51,449 nt of DNA from CABRXV01 sp900754955 (GTDB lineage: Bacteria; Actinomycetota; Coriobacteriia; Coriobacteriales; Eggerthellaceae), in NCBI GenBank assembly GCA_902475005.1, contig CABRXV010000005.1, forward strand, positions 1 through 51,449, read 5' to 3'. A program made the position numbers and the translations under genes. Positions 31,849-39,616 of this stretch are shown in pieces (positions within the stretch are counted from its first letter, which is position 1; every line of letters starts with the position of its first letter). The notes under the pieces were generated by a model. The model worked only from the letters and a program-made list of their open reading frames with translations, did no database searches and was not told the DNA's origin.

Positions 31849-33948
31849 TTAGCGTGATTTCCCATCTCTGATGCGGTACGGCGTCGAGCTCTTCAGGCTC
31901 AAGGCGACCGTTGAGGCGTTGTGGAGAAGCGAAGATGCCTGCGGTGTCACGATACCTGAGATGCCGCCCGCGAGCAGCGCTGAATTGAAGGCGATCACCT
32001 GCGCGAACGATGTATCGAGCCGCCGCATGAGGCTCGTCGACAGCTTTCTCAGCGACACGAGGGACGACAGGTCTCCGTCAGACAGCGTGATGTCGGCGAC
32101 CTCCTTCGCGATCGCCGTGCCCGTCGCCATCGCCACGCCGACGTTGGCGGCGGAAAGCGCCGGAGAGTCGTTCACGCCGTCGCCCACCATGACAACGCGC
32201 CGCCCTTGCGAGACGAGCTGCTCGACGTAGGCATGCTTCTGCTCGGGCAGAAGATTCGCCTCGTATTCGTCGATGCCGGCTTCGCCCGCGATGCGCGCGG
32301 CGGCGCGCTCGTTGTCGCCCGTGAGCATGACGATGTGCTCGAATCCGAGTTCGCGCAGCTGCGCAATGCTCTCCGCCGCGCCGGGCTTGAGCGGATCCTC
32401 GATGCCGATGGCGCCGACGAGCTTGCCGTCAACCGCGAGGTACAGAACCGAAAGATCGCCCGCCTCCGCATCGATCTTCGCCCGCTGGACGTCGTCGATG
32501 GAAACGCCCTCATCCTCGATGACGAAGTGCTCGCTGCCGATGACGACGCGTTTGCCGTCGAGCGACGAGGCGATACCGTGGGCGACGATGTATTCCACCT
32601 CCGCGTGGCGCTCGCGATGCTTGAGGTTGCGCTGCGCCGCCGCGCGCACGACGGCGCGCGCGACGGGATGCGGGAAATGCTCTTCGAGGCATGCGGCCAA
32701 TCGCAGGATCTGGCCGCGGTTCCACCCGTCAAGCGCGATGACGCACGCGACCTGCGGCGTCGCCTCGGTGAGCGTGCCCGTTTTGTCGAACACGATCGTG
32801 TCGGATGCTGCGAACTCCTCGAAGCAGCGGGACCCTTTCACGGTGAACCCCGCCTTGGCGCTTTGGCTCATAGCGGAAAGCACGGCGATCGACCCGGTGA
32901 GCTTGAGCGCGCAGGAATAGTCGACCATGAGGGCGGCCGACGTTTTGGCGAGGCTTCTCGTGGCGAGAGCAACTGCTCCTGCGAGCAGGAAGTTCCACGG
33001 AACGATGGCGTCTGCCAGTCGTTCGCGGCGCGTCTGGGCGCCGGCTTTGAGCGATTCGGACAGCTCCACGAGTGACACGATCGAACGGAGCTTCGTGTCG
33101 CTTGCGCACGATCGCACGCGCACGAAGATCTCGCCTTCCTCGACGGCGGTGCCTGCGAACACATCGTCGCCGACCGTGCGCTCGACGGCGAGCGGCTCGC
33201 CGGTGAGCGTCGACTGGTTCACCATCGCCACGCCGCGCTCGACAACGCCGTCGACGCAGACGGGCATGCCGGTGCGCACGACCACAAGGTCGCCCACCGC
33301 CAGCTCGGACGAGGGCACGCGCGTCTCCTGATCGCCTTCGACCCGTTGCGCGGTTTCGGGCGCGGCGAGCAGCGAGTGGATGAGCTCGTTTTCCGAACGC
33401 GCACGCGTGTAGTCCTCGAGCGTCTCACCGATGTCGAGCAAAAGCATCGTTTCGCTTGCCGTCTTGGGATCGCGCTTGAGAAACGACATCCCGATGGCTG
33501 CTGCGTCGAGCACGGGAACGTCGAGGCGCGAACGTCCGAGGGAGCGCAGCGCCTCTTTGAGGAAGAGGCGGTAGCGCCATGCGGCCCAGGCGGCGCGAAG
33601 GGGGAGCGGCATGAAGAGCTTGCGGATGAAATGGGAGCCGACAAGCGCCGCGAGATCGAGCATCAGCGCATGCGTGCGCGGGGCGATTGAGACAACGCAG
33701 CGCGAGCGCGCCTGGTCGATCGCGTCGGCATCGATGAGGGAAAGATGCCTTGCGACCGCATCGCGCGCTTCGGCGCCGGCGCGGTAACTTACCGCGGCGG
33801 AGCCGATGCGCGGGTACACGACCGCCTTCTCTACGCAGGGAATCTCCTCAAGCACCGTGGTGAACGCATCGAGATCCCCATCGGGAACTGGCCCGGCAAG
33901 ACGGATGCGCATCCTGCCGGGAAGCTCGTGCTCGATCAAGTAGTCCAT
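31849..33948 (-). CDS. P1B-type metal ATPase without CPC motif (P1B-6/FezB-like)
   Basis: 699 residues from ATG 33948; longer starts run into DUF6110. Core motifs are intact: TGEPLAVE, the phosphorylation site DKTGTLTE (Asp388), HPVARAV, and GDGVNDSPAL. The metal-binding helix reads DYSCALKL with Ser345-Cys346-Ala347, lacking the proline of CPC/SPC/TPC motifs; an SC-type site is the mark recalled for P1B-6 ATPases. The N-terminus (about 1-70) resembles an HMA2-type domain without CxxC and carries an Arg-rich LPGRMRIRL. P1B-6 enzymes include FezB, which builds iron-storing ferrosomes. DUF6110 lies 4 bp upstream on the same strand. The iron substrate is inferred. Confidence 0.85.
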   Translation of the reverse strand: MDYLIEHELPGRMRIRLAGPVPDGDLDAFTTVLEEIPCVEKAVVYPRIGSAAVSYRAGAEARDAVARHLSLIDADAIDQARSRCVVSIAPRTHALMLDLAALVGSHFIRKLFMPLPLRAAWAAWRYRLFLKEALRSLGRSRLDVPVLDAAAIGMSFLKRDPKTASETMLLLDIGETLEDYTRARSENELIHSLLAAPETAQRVEGDQETRVPSSELAVGDLVVVRTGMPVCVDGVVERGVAMVNQSTLTGEPLAVERTVGDDVFAGTAVEEGEIFVRVRSCASDTKLRSIVSLVELSESLKAGAQTRRERLADAIVPWNFLLAGAVALATRSLAKTSAALMVDYSCALKLTGSIAVLSAMSQSAKAGFTVKGSRCFEEFAASDTIVFDKTGTLTEATPQVACVIALDGWNRGQILRLAACLEEHFPHPVARAVVRAAAQRNLKHRERHAEVEYIVAHGIASSLDGKRVVIGSEHFVIEDEGVSIDDVQRAKIDAEAGDLSVLYLAVDGKLVGAIGIEDPLKPGAAESIAQLRELGFEHIVMLTGDNERAAARIAGEAGIDEYEANLLPEQKHAYVEQLVSQGRRVVMVGDGVNDSPALSAANVGVAMATGTAIAKEVADITLSDGDLSSLVSLRKLSTSLMRRLDTSFAQVIAFNSALLAGGISGIVTPQASSLLHNASTVALSLKSSTPYRIRDGKSR

Positions 33949-33952
33949 CGGG

Positions 33953-34243
33953 CTATTTCTCGGAATCCGGTGCCGTTTCGGACGGGTTTTCCGAAGCCTG
34001 GTCGTCCTTCTCGGGCTCGGATGATTGGGGGCGATTGAGATAGCTTGCCTCTGCGACGATGTCGTCGACCTGCGCTTTGGCTTCTTCGACGATGTTGGCA
34101 TAGCTTTCCTTTGCACGCAGTCCGTAGGCGACGCCCTGGACGTAGCAGCGCTTCGCCGTCGGGCTCGTCAGCGCCTTGAGGCCGATCGTGCCGAGAAGAA
34201 AACCAGCCCCTACCAACAATCCGTTTCGCGTTCTGTTTTGCAT
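33953..34243 (-). CDS. DUF6110 small membrane-associated protein
   Basis: 96 residues. One hydrophobic N-terminal helix (GLLVGAGFLLGTIGLKAL), then the conserved SPTAKRCYVQGVAYGLRAKE and an amphipathic acidic helix (VEEAKAQVDDIVAEAS), ending in a Pro/Ser/Glu-rich tail. This is the DUF6110 pattern; these genes commonly sit next to heavy-metal P-type ATPases, as here with only a 4-bp gap. Start ATG 34243 has AAAGGA upstream. It may be an accessory membrane subunit or organelle protein of the ATPase system. Confidence 0.8.
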   Translation of the reverse strand: MQNRTRNGLLVGAGFLLGTIGLKALTSPTAKRCYVQGVAYGLRAKESYANIVEEAKAQVDDIVAEASYLNRPQSSEPEKDDQASENPSETAPDSEK

Positions 34244-34353
34244 GCCATCGTCCTTTCTTCGCCAAAGTAAACTTTTTGTTGCATACGGCTAACTAAGTGC
34301 ACGATAATGAGGCAGGCTTAATTTGTCAACTGCGTCGAACTTTGGAGGGAACC
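34244..34353. promoter_or_regulatory. Divergent promoter region of the metal-ATPase locus
   Basis: A 110-bp AT-rich island between the two divergent ATPase units. It contains GGCTAACTAAG (complement CTTAGTTAGCC), which resembles one half of a DtxR/IdeR box. No full palindrome is seen, so a metalloregulator site is only suggested. Confidence 0.4.
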
Positions 34354-34434
34354 ATGAAGAGACACAAGTTTTGGGCATGGGCGAGCGTCGTCTGCGCAAT
34401 CATGACGATGTACACGGGCTACAAGCACAAGTAG
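34354..34434 (+). CDS. 26-residue membrane peptide (DUF6219-like)
   Basis: A short gene with a strong GGAGGG site 4 bases upstream of ATG 34354 and a TAG stop at 34432. The peptide starts MKRHKFWAWASVV, has one short hydrophobic span (FWAWASVVCAIMTMYTG), and ends in YKHK, basic at both ends. The MKxHKxWAW...MYTGYK pattern resembles the very small DUF6219 proteins. It lies first in the rightward unit, 68 bp before the CPC ATPase gene, so it may be a subunit or modulator of that pump. Confidence 0.65.
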   Translation: MKRHKFWAWASVVCAIMTMYTGYKHK

Positions 34435-34502
34435 GCGTTTACGTCGGTTTTCTTGAGGGGTGCAACCGTCTAACGAGGCGGGTCGCAACGGAAGGCGGGG
34501 TC

Positions 34503-36491
34503 ATGGCAAAGGGCGTCATCAGCGCAGATAATCCGGTGATCAAAGGGCTCGAGGCAGTGCTGGAATGGGGCGGCACGAAGCGCGAGATCGCGTTTCTCGT
34601 CATCTCCGCGATCGCGCTCGTGACGAGCTTCTTCGTACCGGACGTCCTTCCCTTCAATCCCGCCTGGATCGCCGTTGTGCTCTGCGGCGCGCCCATCGTC
34701 ATCGAGGCGCTCATCGGGCTCGCGACGGAGTTCGACATCAAGGCCGACGTGCTCGTGTCGCTCGCGCTCATCGCCTCGCTCATCATCGGCGAGTATTTCG
34801 CCGCCGGCGAGGTCGCCGTCATCATGCAGCTCGGCGCGCTGCTGGAAGACCTCACCGTTGCCAAGGCGCGTTCCGGCATCGAGAAGCTCGTCGACCTTAC
34901 GCCGCGCACGGCGAGACGCGTCACCGCTTCGGGCGAGGAGACGATCCCCGCCGACGACGTGCGTGAGCACGACGTGCTGCGCGTGCTTCCCGGTGAAACG
35001 GTGCCGGCTGACGGCGTGGTCATCTCGGGGCAGACCTCCATAGACGAATCCGTCATGACCGGGGAATCGCTGCCGGTCGACAAAGCCGCGGGAGACGAGG
35101 TGCGCAGTGGCACTGTCAACCAGTTCGGGGCCTTCGAGATGCGCGCGACGCGCACCGGGGCCGACAGCTCCATCGCGCGCATGATCGAGCTGGTGAAGTC
35201 GGCCGACGCGGGCAAGGCGAAGATCGTGCGGCTTGCGGACCGCTGGGCGACGTGGATCGTCGTGACGGCGCTCGTTGCCGCAGCGGGCACCTGGGCCGTG
35301 ACCGGCGAGGTCATCCGCGCGGTCACCATCCTCGTCGTGTTCTGCCCGTGCGCGCTCGTGCTTGCGACGCCGACGGCGATCATGGCCGCCATCGGCAACG
35401 TGACGAAGTACGGCGTGCTCGTCCGCGAGGGCGATGCGCTTGAACGGCTTGCTGGCGTGAGGAAGGTCGCGTTCGACAAAACGGGCACGCTCACGTTCGG
35501 GAAGCCGAACGTGGTCGCCGTCGAGACGCTGGATGGACCGGGGTGCGAAGAAGCCGGCGCTTTCAATGTGCGCACCGGCGAGGGACGTGCCCCGATCGAC
35601 GCGGACGGGCTGCTCAGGCTCGTCGGAGCAGCGGAGCGTCTTTCGGAGCATCCGCTCGGCAAGGCGATCGCACGCTGCGCCCAAGAACGGGACGGAGGCT
35701 CCGCCTCGCTCGCTGTCGATAATTTCACGATAACGCCCGGACGCGGCGTCGCCGCCGTCGTCGATGGCAGGCACGTCATGGCGGGTAACCTCGAGATGAT
35801 GAGCGAGGCGGGCGTTCTCGGCGCCGATCGCGCGAACCAGGCGGCGCAGCGCTACGTTGACGAAGGCTGTACCGTCGTGCTCGCGGCGGTTGAAGGCGTA
35901 TGCGCTGGGTTCATCGCGCTTGCCGACACGGTTCGCCCGACGGCGCGGGGCGTCATCCAGTCGATCAAGAACATCTCGTTCGATCCGGTGCTGCTCACCG
36001 GAGACCATGTCCAAGCGGCGGCGCGCATAGCGAAGGCGGCGGGGATCGAAGAGGTGCGTTCCGACTGTCTGCCTGAAGACAAGTTGAGCGCCATCGAGGC
36101 TTTCGAGGCGGCGGGGCAGCCCGTGTGCATGGTGGGCGATGGCATCAACGACGCGCCGGCGCTCAAGCGCGCGACGGTGGGCATCGCGATGGGGCAGACG
36201 GGGAGCGACATCGCCGTTGACGCCGCTGACATCGCGCTCGTCCGCGATGACATCACCTCGCTTCCCCATCTGCTCGCGCTTTCGAAGCGCATGCTCACGA
36301 CGATCAAGCTCAACCTCACCTTCTCGATGACCCTCAATTTCGTCGCGATCATTCTCGCGATGACGGGCGTCATGGGGCCGGTTGTCGGAGCGCTCGTCCA
36401 CAACGCCGGGTCCGTCGCCGTGATCATCAATTCGGCGCTTCTTCTGTCATGGAAGCGCCGCGGGGACGAAGAGGGCGCTGAGCGCGCTTAG
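34503..36491 (+). CDS. P1B-type metal ATPase with CPC motif (Zn/Cd/Pb or related)
   Basis: 662 residues from ATG 34503 with GGAAGG upstream. The metal helix has CPC (Cys281-Pro-Cys283) followed by ALVLATPTAIMAAIGN; DKTGTLTFGKP holds the phosphorylated Asp325; HPLGKAI, TGDH and GDGINDAPALK complete the core. The sequence is P1B-2-like (Zn2+, Cd2+, Pb2+ export), and no N-terminal CxxC metal-binding domain is present. It is divergent from the FezB-like ATPase. Two different P1B pumps back to back suggest one system handling more than one metal, or a paired import/export role. Confidence 0.9.
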   Translation: MAKGVISADNPVIKGLEAVLEWGGTKREIAFLVISAIALVTSFFVPDVLPFNPAWIAVVLCGAPIVIEALIGLATEFDIKADVLVSLALIASLIIGEYFAAGEVAVIMQLGALLEDLTVAKARSGIEKLVDLTPRTARRVTASGEETIPADDVREHDVLRVLPGETVPADGVVISGQTSIDESVMTGESLPVDKAAGDEVRSGTVNQFGAFEMRATRTGADSSIARMIELVKSADAGKAKIVRLADRWATWIVVTALVAAAGTWAVTGEVIRAVTILVVFCPCALVLATPTAIMAAIGNVTKYGVLVREGDALERLAGVRKVAFDKTGTLTFGKPNVVAVETLDGPGCEEAGAFNVRTGEGRAPIDADGLLRLVGAAERLSEHPLGKAIARCAQERDGGSASLAVDNFTITPGRGVAAVVDGRHVMAGNLEMMSEAGVLGADRANQAAQRYVDEGCTVVLAAVEGVCAGFIALADTVRPTARGVIQSIKNISFDPVLLTGDHVQAAARIAKAAGIEEVRSDCLPEDKLSAIEAFEAAGQPVCMVGDGINDAPALKRATVGIAMGQTGSDIAVDAADIALVRDDITSLPHLLALSKRMLTTIKLNLTFSMTLNFVAIILAMTGVMGPVVGALVHNAGSVAVIINSALLLSWKRRGDEEGAERA

Positions 36492-36546
36492 GTGGAGCCT
36501 GTGCGCTGATCGAAAGCGCGATGCGCGCCGCAAGAGCATCGGGGCT

Positions 36547-36720
36547 TTACGAATCGGAATCGCGCCGGCTGTGCTTTTCGCATCCGTCGGCGCCTTTTCC
36601 ATGACAATCGCGCTTGCCGGACCAGGTGCGAACAGCAATCCGCAGTGCCAGTGCGAACAAGATCAGAACGACGACGACGATGATCACCGTCGAGACATTC
36701 AGCTCCATCTCCTGGATCAT
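36547..36720 (-). CDS. FeoB-associated Cys-type small membrane protein
   Basis: 57 residues from ATG 36720 (AAGGAG 13 bases upstream; ATG 36708 is an alternative). A single membrane helix (VIIVVVVLILFALALRI) is followed by a basic segment and a Cys/His tail (KRDCHGKGADGCEKH). This is the layout of the FeoB-associated Cys-rich membrane protein family, though no feoAB genes lie in the window. With the neighbouring ATPases it points to iron or another metal. It probably shares a transcript with the winged-helix gene upstream. Confidence 0.65.
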   Translation of the reverse strand: MIQEMELNVSTVIIVVVVLILFALALRIAVRTWSGKRDCHGKGADGCEKHSRRDSDS

Positions 36721-36753
36721 GTTGATCTTCGATCTCCTTTCCCGCCTAACGCG

Positions 36754-36784
36754 GCGGCAAGCGAACGAGTCGTTCGCTTGCCGC
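36754..36784. repeat. Perfect 15-bp inverted repeat related to the dispersed palindrome
   Basis: GCGGCAAGCGAACGA (36754-36768), G, then its exact complement (36770-36784). The GGCAAGCGAAC arm resembles the dispersed element, but the arms are longer. It lies between the winged-helix gene and the small membrane gene. Confidence 0.75.
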
Positions 36785-36831
36785 TTGTCGTACTTGCTGC
36801 TGCGATGTTGCCTTTCGCCGTCCAAACGGCT

Positions 36832-37059
36832 TTACGCCACGCGAGCAGCCCTCCAAAGCATGTCGTGTTCGGACGTTGCGAGCGCCGGCCTCAAAGCGCC
36901 GCCCGATTCGCTCGCGAGCACAGCGCGCAGGTGCCCCTCGGATACAAGCGCGTCAAACACGCGAGGAAACGCCTTCTCCTCCAAGCCGATCAGGCTTACA
37001 AGCTCGCGATACGTGTACACCCTGCCCTCGTTGAGCAGCCGATGGATTCCGGCAACCAT
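36832..37059 (-). CDS. Small winged-helix protein, possible metalloregulator
   Basis: 75 residues, a single winged-helix-like domain: VYTYRELVSLIGLEEKAF (helix-turn-helix) and LVSEGHLRAVLA (wing). There is no dimer or sensor domain and only the size of FeoC- or LexA-like wings. No conserved cysteines remain, so an Fe-S FeoC role is not supported. ATG 37059 lies below an AT-rich promoter region (37121-37150). Location next to the metal genes suggests regulation of that locus. Confidence 0.6.
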   Translation of the reverse strand: MVAGIHRLLNEGRVYTYRELVSLIGLEEKAFPRVFDALVSEGHLRAVLASESGGALRPALATSEHDMLWRAARVA

Positions 37060-37215
37060 GCGAACCTCCCTGGTTTTCCGCAGTCAAACTTATGACGCAC
37101 TCCGTGGTACGTGCCTATTGTAGCATATTGTTAGATATGGTTAATTTTTGCTTCTCAAAACGTAGCTCCAGGCGCCTGAGGATGCATGGCGTCAAGCGGC
37201 AATGACAACGATGGC

Positions 37216-37283
37216 GACAAGCGACCAGTCCACTTGTCGCCCGTCGCAAGAGCGAATGGTGACAAACGACCAGTCCACTTGTC
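37216..37283. repeat. Two tandem copies of the dispersed palindrome
   Basis: Copy 1 is GACAAGCGACC, A, GTCCACTTGTC (37216-37238) with GGC/GCC flanks; copy 2 is GACAAACGACC, A, GTCCACTTGTC (37261-37283) with GGT flank. They end 10 bp from the stop of the minus-strand MFS gene. Confidence 0.85.
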
Positions 37284-37292
37284 GTCGTTCCC

Positions 37293-38609
37293 TCACTCTT
37301 CATCGTTCGCAAGTCCCTTCCGAATGACGCTGCGCACGGCGAGCGACAGGATGAGGGATACGGCAACCACGCCCGCAACGACGATCGGAATATCGCCTCG
37401 GAACGCGTCGAGAAGCCAACCGTAGGCGAGCGCGCCGACGGGCGTCGCGCAGTTTGCGAGCGCCATGACGAGTGCCATCACCTTTCCGATGAGACCTTTG
37501 GGCGTTTCCCCCTGCACGAAGGCGACCGCCTGCACGGAGAAGAGCGTGCAACACGCCATGGTGAGGAAGAGACTCGCAACGACGAGCGCGTACGACGCAA
37601 GGGGCGGCAGGGGAGCGGCGCACGCTGCGGCGACGAGAAGCAAGGCGAGCGACCCCGCCGCGAGCACAGCAGGCGACGACGAGAGCCCGAGCCTGCCCGC
37701 GAGCACTCCCGCGACGATTCCACCTGCGAGCCCGCCGAGCGCGAGCGCCCCCTCGGCAAGCCCCATGAGCTGGGCGGAAAGCCCCAGCACCTGTGTGACG
37801 ACGACCGGTGCGCCAATGACGACGAACGAGCTCAGCACGAGGTTGAAGGCTGTTGCGAGCAGAATCATGCGGAAGATGACGGGACGCCCCTCGCGCAGGA
37901 AACGCAGGGCGGCGGCGAGATCTTCCGTCACCGTGCGCAGGATTCCCGCATCGCGCGGCAGGGGCGCGAAAGGCACGCGCACCGCAATCGTCACCAGAAC
38001 GGCCGACGCTGCGAAGAGGGCGCCCGACACCGCGACAACGGGTCCGATGCCGAACACGCCGAACAGAAGCCCGCCGAGTACCGGCCCCACCAGGCTCGAA
38101 AGCATGCTCACTTGGCTGACGACCGCCGTGCCCTGCTGAATCGCCGCCCGCTCAACGAGGGCTGGCACGCTCGCCTGGACCGTCGGCTGGTAGATGCTTT
38201 GCACGGCGTAAAGCGCGACGAGGGCGGCCACCGCGAGGCCGACGACATCCGCCGTCCCGTTCAGGAGCAGGTACGCTGCGCACACGAACGCCATAACGGC
38301 ATCAAGCGCCGCCATGATGAGGCGTTTGCGGATGCGATCCGCCGCCACGCCGCCGATGGGGGCGAGCACGATGTAGGGCACCCAGGCGCATGCCGTCACG
38401 ACACCCATCACCGCAGACGATCCCGTGACGCCCAGCACGTGCAGCGGCAGCGCGAACCGGAGCACCGCATTGCCGAACAGCGACACCACCTGCGCCGCCG
38501 CGAGCGCCCAGAACGCGCCCGTCAAGCCGCCTTTCCCCGCCCTCGCGCTTCGATCTTCGGCGGCGATGGCTTCTTCGGCCGCTTGCACTGATTCTTCGCG
38601 TTTGTTCAT
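37293..38609 (-). CDS. MFS transporter (EntS-like, MFS_3)
   Basis: 438 residues with about twelve membrane helices and a charged N-terminus (about 1-28). The family motif is seen as APIGGVAADRIRKRL after helix 2; helices 4-5 hold YQPTVQASVPALVER, typical of MFS_3 proteins such as the enterobactin exporter EntS and macrolide pumps. ATG 38609 follows AGGAAGGA. The substrate is not known. A TetR operator lies 24 bp upstream, and the TetR gene follows in the same direction, upstream. Confidence 0.88.
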   Translation of the reverse strand: MNKREESVQAAEEAIAAEDRSARAGKGGLTGAFWALAAAQVVSLFGNAVLRFALPLHVLGVTGSSAVMGVVTACAWVPYIVLAPIGGVAADRIRKRLIMAALDAVMAFVCAAYLLLNGTADVVGLAVAALVALYAVQSIYQPTVQASVPALVERAAIQQGTAVVSQVSMLSSLVGPVLGGLLFGVFGIGPVVAVSGALFAASAVLVTIAVRVPFAPLPRDAGILRTVTEDLAAALRFLREGRPVIFRMILLATAFNLVLSSFVVIGAPVVVTQVLGLSAQLMGLAEGALALGGLAGGIVAGVLAGRLGLSSSPAVLAAGSLALLLVAAACAAPLPPLASYALVVASLFLTMACCTLFSVQAVAFVQGETPKGLIGKVMALVMALANCATPVGALAYGWLLDAFRGDIPIVVAGVVAVSLILSLAVRSVIRKGLANDEE

Positions 38610-38632
38610 TTCCTTCCTTCCTCTCGAGTTAT

Positions 38633-38651
38633 CATACCTACGGTTGGTATG
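38633..38651. promoter_or_regulatory. TetR operator upstream of the MFS gene
   Basis: CATACCTACGGTTGGTATG, with CATACC and GGTATG ends. It shares CATACCwACGGT with the copy at 39498 and its complement shares the other half, so it seems to be two overlapping sites. Confidence 0.75.
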
Positions 38652-38728
38652 TATAAAAGGTAAAAAGAGAAGGGCGCGAGGCCCTTTCCCTTTTAAGCCG
38701 CAACGAGTCCTTTTCGGACGCCGGCGAG

Positions 38729-39478
38729 CTAAGCGGACGCGCCGCTTCGCCGATCCGCCCCAGAGGGCGGTTCCGCCGCCGATTCTCCTTCCGAGGTATC
38801 GGCCGTCCCATCGCCCGACCCAGCAGCCTCCTCCCGCGCCCGACGGAAGCCCTCGACCCTGCCCGCCACGTTCTCGGCCGACAGATCGACGCCCATGGCC
38901 TTGAGCAGCCCCAGGTAGAAGCGCATGCGCGCCTCAAGCTCGTCCGCCGTGAGGGGCTGGAACATCGGGGCGACCCACAGGTTCGCGAGCAGGACGACCA
39001 CCTGCGCCATCTCCCGCGGCTGGTCGGTGGCGATGGTGCCGTCGGCCATCCCCTGCCGCACGATCGGCTCGATGTAGCGCGGCACCACGTCCTCGAAGAC
39101 AGAGCGGTACATCACGCCGAGAAGCCTCGAATTGCGCACCGGATCGGCGTCGATGGCCATCCGCGGCGCGAGGTCCATCTGCGAGCTCGCCGCCGAAGCG
39201 TCGAACATGGCCTGTAGCTTCTCGACGCCGGTCATCGACGGGTCGGCGACGATCTCGTCGTAGCGGCGGAACGCCGCAGCGTCGGCTCGATCGAGGGCGG
39301 CGTCGAGGATCTCCTCCTTCGACTTGAAGTGGTGGTAGATCGCGCCCTTCGTGAGGCCGTCGAGCTCGCCCACAATGTCCTGGATGGTCGTCTTCTCGTA
39401 GCCCTTCTCGAGGAACAGCCGCATCGCCGCGTCGAGTATGCGCGCGACGGTCTCCTCGGGGTACTTGTTCCGCGACAT
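38729..39478 (-). CDS. TetR-family repressor of the MFS gene
   Basis: 249 residues from ATG 39478, which has GGAAGGGAAGG upstream; 29 more in-frame codons upstream lack one. The DNA-binding domain is clear: ILDAAMRLFLEKGYEKTTI, then LDGLTKGAIYHHFKSKEE. The C-terminus beyond residue ~205 is a low-complexity Gly/Ser/Glu tail, longer than usual. Matching operators before its own gene and before the MFS gene indicate autoregulation and control of the exporter. Confidence 0.9.
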   Translation of the reverse strand: MSRNKYPEETVARILDAAMRLFLEKGYEKTTIQDIVGELDGLTKGAIYHHFKSKEEILDAALDRADAAAFRRYDEIVADPSMTGVEKLQAMFDASAASSQMDLAPRMAIDADPVRNSRLLGVMYRSVFEDVVPRYIEPIVRQGMADGTIATDQPREMAQVVVLLANLWVAPMFQPLTADELEARMRFYLGLLKAMGVDLSAENVAGRVEGFRRAREEAAGSGDGTADTSEGESAAEPPSGADRRSGASA

Positions 39479-39497
39479 GCCTTCCCTTCCTTTCTTA

Positions 39498-39512
39498 CAT
39501 ACCAACGGTATG
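39498..39512. promoter_or_regulatory. TetR operator upstream of its own gene
   Basis: CATACCAACGGTATG, a palindrome with CATACC/GGTATG arms and a 3-base centre, 20 bp upstream of the TetR start. Confidence 0.75.
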
Positions 39513-39616
39513 TTATCACAGATCAGAAGGGCGGTCGAATCATGCACTGCTTTCTTTCCCATCATCGTCGAGTCTCTTGAGGCGTTTGAGGTTCTTTCTC
39601 CAATTTGCCCTCTCGC

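Noticed and set aside
34470..36401. A 643-codon minus-strand frame opposite the CPC ATPase
   Set aside because: Composition is typical of an antisense shadow (Arg/Asp/His-rich); the ATPase on the plus strand has all motifs.
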